13,951 nt of DNA from positions 1 to 13,951 of the forward strand of contig JAKLQB010000338.1 in assembly GCA_022013615.1 (NCBI GenBank), read 5' to 3'. Made by a program: the position numbers and the translations under genes. Positions 5,964 to 11,691 of the stretch are shown here, in pieces. Position 1 is the first letter of the stretch, and each line of letters starts with the position of its first letter. The notes under the pieces are model-generated. The model worked only from the letters and a program-made list of their open reading frames with translations. It made no database searches and was not told the origin of the DNA. The stretch is from Desulfobacterales bacterium (lineage in GTDB: Bacteria; Desulfobacterota; DSM-4660; Desulfatiglandales; Desulfatiglandaceae).

Positions 5964-6764
5964 TCAAGCATATTTCTGAAAGACATACGAAAGAGAACCC
6001 GTGGCACGGAGATCATCGCTTTCAAAAGGCAGCTTTTCATGAGACCCTATAATCAGAAAACCACCCTCCGAGAGACAATCAATGACCTTCCGAAAGGCCG
6101 TCTTTTCAAGATCTTCCTGATAATAAGTCAGGAGGTTATTTCTCAAAAAGATGAGATGAAAATGGGACCCGGGAGGATCCAGGAGAAGGTTGTGTATCTG
6201 CCACGCTATGCCCTTTTTCTGTAAATCATTTATTGCAAAAAGCTTTTCGCCCGCTTCCGCTCTAAAATAAGTAGATAGAAACCTTCCAGAGACCTCTTTC
6301 AAACTGCTGGAACCATAGACTCCGGCTTTTGCCCTTTCAAGGTATATCGGGTTCATGTCCGTGGCCGTTATTTCCAGTTCCGGCGAGTGATGAATAGATG
6401 TCATTACGCGGTCCCATACCATCTTCAAGCTGTAAACCTCTTCCCCACACCCACAACCCGCAGACCATGCTTCAATTCTATCTCCCTGCTTTTCGATAAG
6501 TCTTGGCAATATCTCCTCATCAAGCACCTCCCATAGTTCTCGATCACGGAAAAACCGGCTGATGCAGACGGTCATCAAGCGTTCACATTCATGCCTCGCC
6601 TCATCGCTTTTCCCCAGTTCACAAAGATACGCTGACATATTCTTACAGCCCAGGTGCTGCATATGCCGATGAATTCGTTTCTTGACCCCTCTCCTGACCT
6701 TTCGATAACCTGGCCATGAGAGCCCGAAGTGTTGTAGTAGTTGACGAAAATGATGATCGTCCAT
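5964..6764 (-). CDS. Orphan CheR-family methyltransferase
   Basis: The 266-residue protein has the CheR layout: an N-terminal helical domain (1-75) ending in CISRFFRD, then an S-adenosylmethionine-binding domain. That domain has AWSAGCGCGEEVYSLKM (99-115, family SAGCxxGEExYSLAM), ITATDMNPIYLERAKAGVYG (132-151, ribose-binding acidic strand) and HLIFLRNNLLTYY (203-215, family DLIFCRNVLIYF). CheR enzymes methylate glutamates on chemoreceptors; no receptor, CheB or other che gene is present, so its partner is elsewhere or it serves another role. Changes from consensus (C-R-N to L-R-N; a second Cys in motif I) are mild. The gene lacks an obvious Shine-Dalgarno and ends 117 bases before the radical SAM start, so co-transcription is possible. 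Confidence 0.9.
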   Translation of the reverse strand: MDDHHFRQLLQHFGLSWPGYRKVRRGVKKRIHRHMQHLGCKNMSAYLCELGKSDEARHECERLMTVCISRFFRDRELWEVLDEEILPRLIEKQGDRIEAWSAGCGCGEEVYSLKMVWDRVMTSIHHSPELEITATDMNPIYLERAKAGVYGSSSLKEVSGRFLSTYFRAEAGEKLFAINDLQKKGIAWQIHNLLLDPPGSHFHLIFLRNNLLTYYQEDLEKTAFRKVIDCLSEGGFLIIGSHEKLPFESDDLRATGSLSYVFQKYA

Positions 6765-6796
6765 AAAACAAAAAAGTGTACTGGATGGGATATCTT

Positions 6797-6834
6797 GTTG
6801 GCTATATTGACAAACCCTCCCCCCCTTTTCAATA
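6797..6834 (+). repeat. REP-like block 2
   Basis: Same orientation and motif order as 4706-4745: GTTGGCTATATTGACAAACC, then C-rich sequence and CCTTTTCAATA. It lies 33 bases upstream of the cheR start codon, in the leader. Confidence 0.65.
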
Positions 6835-6934
6835 TTTTTGAAACAGCAGATCTGGAAACACCCGGTTGTCGCCCTGTTTCGGCTTATGCCCTCCCATATT
6901 CCATTATCGATATCGCAAACGATTAACGTTCTTA

Positions 6935-6958
6935 GTCAACATAGTCAACTATGTCCCC
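6935..6958 (-). repeat. REP-like block 3 (inverted relative to block 1)
   Basis: The minus-strand sequence GGGGACATAGTTGACTATG... matches 4697-4720 at 22 of 24 bases. It begins 6 bases past the stop of the 71-aa gene (6964). With block 1 it brackets the radical SAM and cheR genes in inverted orientation. Confidence 0.75.
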
Positions 6959-6963
6959 TATTA

Positions 6964-7179
6964 TCACTTATCTTTTTTAATATCGCCAATGAGTTCTTTT
7001 ATAATGGATATAACGCTCCGTCCTCTTTCACGTGCAATACGATGAGCATCATCAACGATATTGGAGGCTAGTCTTTGAAGTTCTGAAACTGGTGGCACAA
7101 TAAGATTCATTTTCTGATATTTCCACTCTAGAAAACGGATTGCCAAATTCTCTTCTTGGCGCCTTATGAAACCCCTCAA
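6964..7179 (-). CDS. Small helical conserved-type protein, 71 aa, TTG start
   Basis: I recognise no named family. The product (beginning RGFIRRQEENLAIRFLEWKY after the initiator) is charged and helical, with a C-terminal stretch VDDAHRIARERGRSVISIIK. Small proteins of this pattern occur in anaerobic bacteria and archaea without known function. The start is chosen at TTG 7179 because AGGAG (7186-7190) lies 6 bases before it. The alternative ATG at 7281 would add 34 residues encoded by a sequence that looks like the GTGTCAGG/TGTCA repeat (KCQVSKINKKCQ), which is unlikely to be native protein. A REP-like block follows the stop within 6 bases. Confidence 0.6.
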   Translation of the reverse strand: MRGFIRRQEENLAIRFLEWKYQKMNLIVPPVSELQRLASNIVDDAHRIARERGRSVISIIKELIGDIKKDK

Positions 7180-7360
7180 ATTATACTCCTGTGCAAAATA
7201 AGAGTCAGATCCCAATGTTTGACATTTTTTGTTGATTTTTGATACCTGACACTTTCTTTCTTCCCGCATTCTACACTTCACTTAAAACCAAGAAGTCTCC
7301 ATTTGTTTCGCCGGTTATGATCTTTCTTTTTAAAATATTTAAAATCAAAGAATCGAAATT

Positions 7361-7498
7361 TTAGTTCCTTTTTAGAGGTACCATCTTTTTTCTTAGCAAG
7401 ATGTGCTCTTCATAAACTTCGCTTACTCGCTGTGCAAAATCATCATATTCATATATGTAATAATCATTTGGTTTTTGATCATTTTCTTTTCTTTTCAT
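7361..7498 (-). CDS. 45-aa ORF translationally coupled to rubrerythrin
   Basis: ATG 7498 overlaps the rubrerythrin stop codon in an ATGA arrangement, with GAAAGG about 6 bases before it. The product, starting MKRKENDQKPNDYYIYEYDD and continuing FAQRVSEVYEEHILLRKKM, is acidic then basic and has no cysteines or membrane segment. It matches no family I know. The overlap argues that it is read in the same operon. It may also be the start of a longer gene that has decayed, since the following 80 bases are A+T-rich and contain no gene. Confidence 0.45.
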   Translation of the reverse strand: MKRKENDQKPNDYYIYEYDDFAQRVSEVYEEHILLRKKMVPLKRN

Positions 7499-8211
7499 AT
7501 ATGCCTTTCAATTTCTTTATAAAACGAGTTTGGTTTTTCGCAAATTGGGCATATGTCTGGAATTTTGTTTAAGGTTGAACCACATACTTGGCAGATAAAA
7601 AAGGTAACGTCCTCACCCTCAATTCTTTTCTTAAGCATACCCCAAAAAATGCCTGTTCCTTTTTTCATTTTTTGAAGCAGATTTTCATGTTGCTTTTCAG
7701 AGCCCAGAGCATGCGCAACCGCTGTAATGGCGTTCCAATGCGCCTCTTCCTTTATTGCTCTGATATGTTCAGGATAATAGATATTTATTTCATTTAGCTC
7801 CAACTGGATTGCCTGGTCCAAATTTTTCCGGGTAGAAAGAATTTCAAATTTTTCTACTGGCCTGCCGGGCGGGTCTCCTAAAGAGAGTAGGGTATTTCTA
7901 AAATTACGGCCATGTATGCTCTCGGCTACGGCAAAGGACTTAAAAAGATAAGCTATGTTAGGGTAGCCTTCTTTGAGGGCTTTTTGGGGAAATTTTGCGT
8001 AAGCTAAGTGTGCTTGAATTTCACGCACATAGGCTTTGTTAACAATTTGTCTTGTTTGCTGATAATTAAGGGAAGTGTCATTGACGCTTTCTGAGGAGGT
8101 AATCCGTTTCTCCCCCTCCTCCCCAAATAGCTTTGTCGGAGAAATTGAAACAAATGCACACCCCCCAGTCAAGGCCATGTACTTGATGAACGTCCTTCTA
8201 TTCTCATTCAT
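7495..8211 (-). CDS. Tat-exported rubrerythrin
   Basis: The 238-residue product begins MNENRRTFIKYMALTGGCAF, with the twin-arginine motif RRTFIK and a hydrophobic stretch, so the folded metalloprotein should be exported by Tat. The ferritin-like diiron domain (about 55-185) shows E64, E97xxH100, E138/E141 and E172xxH175. A rubredoxin-type domain follows with C207xxC210 and C221xxC224. Rubrerythrins reduce hydrogen peroxide in anaerobes; cytoplasmic forms are usual, so an exported one is notable. ATG 8211 is preferred over an upstream TTG because AAGGAGG sits 9 bases before it. A possible promoter and a long structured leader precede it, and a 45-aa ORF overlaps its stop. Confidence 0.9.
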   Translation of the reverse strand: MNENRRTFIKYMALTGGCAFVSISPTKLFGEEGEKRITSSESVNDTSLNYQQTRQIVNKAYVREIQAHLAYAKFPQKALKEGYPNIAYLFKSFAVAESIHGRNFRNTLLSLGDPPGRPVEKFEILSTRKNLDQAIQLELNEINIYYPEHIRAIKEEAHWNAITAVAHALGSEKQHENLLQKMKKGTGIFWGMLKKRIEGEDVTFFICQVCGSTLNKIPDICPICEKPNSFYKEIERHI

Positions 8212-8249
8212 CGATCCCAACCTCCTTTTATTGCTCTTTTAGGCTCCCC

Positions 8250-8342
8250 AGCTTGGGGGCCCAAGCTATCTTATTGATATTCAAAGGCTGTCGTTAAAAA
8301 AATCGGTTTGCTCTTGCCATCTAAACGGTTTCGTCTTAGATG
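8250..8342 (-). promoter_or_regulatory. Structured 5' leader of the rubrerythrin transcript
   Basis: Two hairpins lie between the putative promoter and the start codon. CATCTAA/TTAGATG (8318-8324 with 8336-8342) has an 11-nt loop. AGCTTGGG/CCCAAGCT (8250-8257 with 8260-8267) is perfect. The second overlaps an alternative stem CCCCA/TGGGG (8246-8250 with 8254-8258), so the two are mutually exclusive and close to the ribosome-binding site. It matches no riboswitch class that I recognise. Confidence 0.4.
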
Positions 8343-8389
8343 TCTACTATTGGCTGCAAAATTGCCACTCCTGGACTAAACAATGATAT

Positions 8390-8418
8390 ATTTTCCAGAC
8401 ATTACAATGGAATGTCAA
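8390..8418 (-). promoter_or_regulatory. Putative sigma-70 promoter for rubrerythrin
   Basis: On the minus strand a perfect TTGACA (8418-8413) is followed after 17 bases by GAAAAT (8395-8390, four of six matches to TATAAT). The imperfect palindrome ACATT...AATGT lies in the spacer and could be an operator. It would give a leader of about 170 nt. Confidence 0.4.
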
Positions 8419-8508
8419 CAACAACGTTCCCTTCCCCCCACTGTGACTCTCAAAATGCTAATCAAACTCTGTTGGAACTTTCCTTGCGATTAACCCCGTA
8501 TTAACTGT

Positions 8509-8533
8509 CAAAAATGAAGACCACTCTGGCTTC
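8509..8533 (-). terminator. Weak intrinsic terminator of the lipid kinase gene
   Basis: On the minus strand GAAGCCA, loop GAG and TGG-T-CTTC form a 7-bp stem with one bulge, followed by ATTTTTGA. It lies about 40 bases after the kinase stop codon. The short T-run makes it a modest candidate. Confidence 0.4.
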
Positions 8534-8571
8534 ACTGTAATTCACAATTCAAGATGTGACCCCGATCACGA

Positions 8572-9465
8572 TCACATTCCCGCAAAATACCTCACCCGCC
8601 GGGGCAGCACTGTGACCGTTGTGGGTGTGGTGCCAAACATCTCACCGTCCGGAAGCAGGCCCTTTTCCGGTATGGTCTGGACAACGGCACGTTTGCCGCG
8701 CAACACGCGGACCCTCGGATTGGTGAGGTGCGTGCCTTTAAAAATCTTGGGAAACGTGGTGATCAGGCTCAACCGGCTTAGCGGAGAGAGAATGACGGCG
8801 TCGAAGCAGCCGTCATCGATTTTAGCCTCCGGCGCCATGAGCATATCGCCGCCGGTGTAACGGGAATTGCAGAATTCCACAAAGCAGTTGCGCCCCCTAT
8901 ACGACTTTCCATCGATTTCGAGTTCCATTTGGTGAAATTGCAAGCCGATCGTCCGGTGAAGCACGCCGATCACATAGCTCAAATCACCGGTCCAGCCGAA
9001 ACGGGCGGCTGTATGGGCCGCGTCGGTCACAAAACCGAATCCCATCAGATTAACAAAGTAAAAGGATTCGTGACCCTGGGTGAAACGACAAACGTCAACG
9101 GCTAATGTGCGCTGTCGGCTGATGGCGGCGATCCCGTCGGCTATGGAGTGGATGTTCAGATCTTTGGCAAAGGAGTTGCCCCGGCCGACCGGAATGATGC
9201 CTAACGGAGGAATGGGCCGATCACCGTGAAACTTGAGGACGCCGTTGAGCAGGTAATAGTTTGTCCCATCGCCCCCCATGGCAATCAGGGCATCGAACTG
9301 GCTCAAAGGCAGCCCCTGGACAATCTTGAGTGCATGGGCGTGATATTGTGTTTCAAACACTTCACAGTGAATATGGCACGCCGCCAATTGATCAACGGCC
9401 TGCGAAATGTCATTTGCCTTGTTTCGTGGGCCTATCAGCGGTTTGGCGATTAGGGCAACTCTCAT
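8572..9465 (-). CDS. Diacylglycerol-kinase-family lipid kinase (YegS/DgkB-like)
   Basis: The 297-residue protein has the DAGK catalytic fold. It begins MRVALIAKPLIGPRNKAND. The nucleotide loop AMGGDGTNYYLLNGV lies near residues 62-76 (family GGDGTxNEVxNG) and IIPVGRGNSFAKDL near 90-103 (family PxGTGNDFAR). A C-terminal beta-rich half ends with LLPDGEMFGTTP (family xxDGE). These enzymes phosphorylate diacylglycerol or related lipids at the inner membrane face using ATP. The NYYLLNG variant replaces the usual NEVVNG, so the substrate may differ. ATG 9465 is preferred (GGAAGA upstream; the conserved domain starts at once) over an ATG at 9516 that adds 17 poorly supported residues. It stands alone between long spacers. 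Confidence 0.88.
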   Translation of the reverse strand: MRVALIAKPLIGPRNKANDISQAVDQLAACHIHCEVFETQYHAHALKIVQGLPLSQFDALIAMGGDGTNYYLLNGVLKFHGDRPIPPLGIIPVGRGNSFAKDLNIHSIADGIAAISRQRTLAVDVCRFTQGHESFYFVNLMGFGFVTDAAHTAARFGWTGDLSYVIGVLHRTIGLQFHQMELEIDGKSYRGRNCFVEFCNSRYTGGDMLMAPEAKIDDGCFDAVILSPLSRLSLITTFPKIFKGTHLTNPRVRVLRGKRAVVQTIPEKGLLPDGEMFGTTPTTVTVLPRRVRYFAGM

Positions 9466-10079
9466 ATTCTTCCGTCGGATCATCCATAGGTTTTCAGATA
9501 CGATCCCTTTTTGCATATTTTGTCAATGTGGAGCAAAGGGACGGGTTGTGCTACCATCATCTTTGTGGCACTCTTTCACGTGCTTTGTCGGTCCGAGGGT
9601 TTGAGAAAGTTTTTAGATATTTCTCAAACATGTTTCTTCCAAGGTTGTTTATTTACAATTGGGCTTCCACCGGTTTTACTTATCTTATTCTTTCCGCACT
9701 CAACGCTCCCAGATTGAAAAAGGTCAATTTATAATTTAATGGGCGTCACCCGCTTTCCCCACAACTTATTATCTTATGTACCCTATTCCACGTCCCCTTT
9801 TTCACATGTAAGTCAACCGGCGATTGGGCCGCTTTAGATTATGGTCGTGCTTTCATGGCCATGACATTGTATATACCCGGAAGAGTTAGACAACCACCGG
9901 GATCACAGGAGTCAAGTTTAGTCCCATTTGACATTTCCCATCTCTGTATTTCATCAGCCATCCTTGTTATGATGGCAGCATAATCAATGGTTCGGAACAC
10001 TTTTCTCTTTTTTATAGAAGCTAAGAACGATCAGAGGCCCCATTTGGCAAAATGAAAGATTTGATTCCAGCCCCCTTTT
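9466..10079. other. Long spacer, gene debris only
   Basis: No intact gene is seen. On the minus strand a 40-codon ORF (9839-9961; starts MADEIQRWEMSNGTKLDSCD) has protein-like composition and an open frame upstream, so it may be the tail of a lost gene. I do not recognise it. The spacer also holds GGGGACGTGG-type sequence (minus strand, 9783-9795), a TGACATTT-like motif near 9930, and a sequence at 10057-10084 resembling 10621-10648. The last 20 bases sit against the cupin stop codon. Confidence 0.45.
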
Positions 10080-10412
10080 TCACTCACATTTTTGATAATA
10101 TAGGGCAAGCCATACGGTTTCTGTTGTGGCATCAGTCCATTCGACGCGATGCTTTAAATGGGCTGGTAGATGAATGTAATCGCCCGGTTTCAAAACCACG
10201 GTTCCCGCTTCTCCTTCAATTGAGATGCCAGCGCTTCCCTTAAGAACTACAACCCACTCTTCTTCACTTTGATCATACCACTTACCCTTTTGTGTTGAGT
10301 GGCCTTTGGATATGATTCGCTCAAGTTTGAATGAACCGTTCTGGATAATCTTTTCAAACAATTCGTTGGGAAGTTCTTTTGGTATATCTGAGTAAATGTT
10401 AGAACCAATCAT
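10080..10412 (-). CDS. Single-domain cupin protein
   Basis: The 110-residue protein has a cupin barrel: KWYDQSEEEWVVVLKGSAG (44-62) is motif 1 and PGDYIHLPAHLKHRVEWT (76-93) is motif 2, with candidate ligands H81, H85 and H88. The usual HxH of motif 1 is replaced by WYDQ, as in a common subfamily of small cupins with WYDQxxxEWVVVLxG. Metal binding and reaction are therefore uncertain. Proteins of this subfamily are often annotated only as cupin-domain proteins. The start codon overlaps the stop of a RAYT relic (TTATGATT), and there is no strong Shine-Dalgarno. A purine-rich REP-like sequence (AAAAAGGGGGCTGG) begins at the stop codon. Confidence 0.88.
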   Translation of the reverse strand: MIGSNIYSDIPKELPNELFEKIIQNGSFKLERIISKGHSTQKGKWYDQSEEEWVVVLKGSAGISIEGEAGTVVLKPGDYIHLPAHLKHRVEWTDATTETVWLALYYQKCE

Positions 10413-10525
10413 AAGACACTCGCATTAAGAGTCACAATCTGCATAAAATGAATTCTATCCTGGTCATCATCACAAATTTCTCTCTGCCCGATTCCCCGGG
10501 CGATCACATGATGCAGTAAACTCAT
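10409..10525 (-). pseudogene. Third RAYT transposase relic, reading into the cupin start
   Basis: From ATG 10525 the frame reads MSLLHHVIARGIGQREICDD and continues DQDRIHFMQIVTLNASVL to a TGA that overlaps the cupin ATG. LHHVIxRGIxxRxIFxDDxDRxxF is the N-terminal signature of a RAYT subfamily distinct from the two other relics. About 80 percent of the gene is absent. Its last 17 shared codons are the 52-bp repeat also found before yhbY, and homology between the two copies ends at the same base. The TTATGATT overlap could couple its translation to the cupin. Confidence 0.7.
10421..10472 (-). repeat. 52-bp dispersed repeat, copy 2 (RAYT-derived)
   Basis: 51 of 52 bases are identical to 1661-1712 in the same orientation. 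It ends 9 bases before the cupin ATG. Confidence 0.9.
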
Positions 10526-10751
10526 CCCTTCACCACCATAATGTGTTGCACTTATAAGTTGAATTCAGGTTATGTCATATCTCTTTTCTCGGTCTTCTTT
10601 TTCGCGCAAGAGTCAAGCGTAGATTTGATCCCTTTATGACCCCTTCACAGGTTTTGATGGCCTATAATTCTTGGGGATATGTCAGTAGTATCCCAAGAAA
10701 ATTGGATAGTGTTCGACCTTGAATAATAATCACAAATATTATACTGAAAAC
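10526..10751. other. Spacer between CBS protein and RAYT relic
   Basis: No gene is seen. It holds a GGGGTCA motif (minus strand, 10636-10642) within a sequence at 10621-10648 that partly matches 10057-10084, so related blocks lie on both sides of the cupin. A+T-rich sequence follows the CBS stop codon with no clear terminator. Confidence 0.4.
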
Positions 10752-11300
10752 TTAAGAAACATTGCAGCTCAACAAACTCTGCCTGACGACTTCAAAAATA
10801 TCGCCAAACCTCAAAACTCCCGTAACCTTATTGTCATTATTTTTCACGACAAGTGGCTGATGGACACCCATAACATATAAATGCAATGCTTTTTCAAGTA
10901 TGTCTGTTTCTTTGATATATTCTATTTTTTCGGGGATATGCACTACATCGGCAACCTTTAACCGGCTGCCTCGCTCGCAAATGGTTTGCGTTGGTTCCAT
11001 CCATAAATTAAAATCTTTGACTGCCTTCATGACAAACTCGGCAGTAAGCATGCCCTTTTTCTGTTGTTGTTCGACCTTTTTATAATTAGGCTCCAAGACC
11101 CGAAAAATATCGATCATGGTTACTTTGCCTATAAAAACACCGTTTGCGTCAACCACAATTGCGTCTCGATGGGCATGTTTGTTTTCTAATTTCCGGGTTT
11201 GCTCCAAAGCCTGCAAAACCTCAACCAAGCTGTCTTCTTTTCGAACTGTCACGTAATTCGAAATCGGTATCATTATCTCTTTCACTTGAATTTCACTCAT
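10752..11300 (-). CDS. CBS-pair protein
   Basis: The 182-residue protein consists of two CBS motifs, about residues 9-70 (VKEIMIPISNYVTVR ... GVFIGKVTMIDIFRVL) and 118-178 (IEYIKETDILEKALHLYVMG ... VTGVLRFGDIFEVV). They are joined by a charged linker. Stand-alone CBS pairs bind adenine nucleotides or similar ligands and regulate partner proteins. There is no enzyme or DNA-binding domain. AGGAG lies 5-6 bases before ATG 11300. The next gene upstream in the same direction is a membrane ORF remnant and then an SLC13-type permease, so a link to transport control is possible but unproven. Confidence 0.9.
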   Translation of the reverse strand: MSEIQVKEIMIPISNYVTVRKEDSLVEVLQALEQTRKLENKHAHRDAIVVDANGVFIGKVTMIDIFRVLEPNYKKVEQQQKKGMLTAEFVMKAVKDFNLWMEPTQTICERGSRLKVADVVHIPEKIEYIKETDILEKALHLYVMGVHQPLVVKNNDNKVTGVLRFGDIFEVVRQSLLSCNVS

Positions 11301-11394
11301 ATACTCTCCTATCTTGAATATGATTAGGGTGAGGGATGCAAAAACAAACTTTATTCATTGATTCTACATAGCACAATCGAGTTAAATTGAACAA
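11301..11394. other. Leader of the CBS gene
   Basis: A+T-rich, with a good ribosome-binding site (TAGGAG). No clear -35/-10 pair or hairpin was found. Confidence 0.4.
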
Positions 11395-11538
11395 TTATTT
11401 TTTAATGTAGTCAATGCCAAATTTTTGTTTAATCAGGGACATGACAAAAAATTGAAAAATAAAAACCCCAACATCTTGAAGGGCCACGCAGACTTGGTGA
11501 GCAATAATAACCGATATTAATACGCCGATATTAGGCAT
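11395..11538 (-). CDS. Short membrane-protein ORF, probably a 5'-truncated gene
   Basis: The frame from ATG 11538 (MPNIGVLISVIIAHQVCVAL ..., 47 residues) has one strong hydrophobic segment and ends FGIDYIKK. The frame is open and protein-like upstream to about 11625 (…KKKPEFKARKSLEYVNNTKY), with no ATG, GTG or TTG and no Shine-Dalgarno. Either initiation is unusual or the 5' end has been lost. The basic stretch followed by a membrane helix is a common inner-membrane topology signal. I do not recognise a family. It lies between the permease and the CBS gene on the same strand. Confidence 0.35.
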   Translation of the reverse strand: MPNIGVLISVIIAHQVCVALQDVGVFIFQFFVMSLIKQKFGIDYIKK

Positions 11539-11691
11539 ATATTTGGTGTTGTTGACATACTCAAGACTTTTACGTGCTTTAAATTCTGGTTTTTTCTTTA
11601 TTAGCTTAGAACGTTTGATTGGTTTTCAAAGAAAAGTATTGCACGCTGAATCGATTCAGACCACTCCTTGACCCTTAGGACATCTGAGGTT

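Larger units (their letters stand above)
6765..6963. other. Repeat-bounded spacer upstream of cheR
   Basis: The spacer contains the inverted pair 6797-6811 / 6935-6949 (13 of 15 identical), which encloses about 160 bp. It also has an internal GAAACAG ... CTGTTTC inverted repeat near 6839-6885 and TTCAA/TTGAA arms around TATTT. No ORF is evident. It resembles a small palindrome-bounded (BIME/MITE-like) unit. Confidence 0.5.

Noticed and set aside
8250..8418. Known riboswitch (c-di-GMP, cobalamin or SAM) in the rubrerythrin leader
   Set aside because: I looked for the conserved cores and did not find them; only generic hairpins are present.
9330..9734. 134-codon plus-strand ORF overlapping the kinase start
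   Set aside because: Half is antisense to the kinase, no ribosome-binding site, and the product resembles nothing.
533..10642. CRISPR array or defence island made of the repeats
   Set aside because: Repeats are widely and irregularly spaced, of several types, and associated with RAYT fragments; there are no cas genes or regular spacers.
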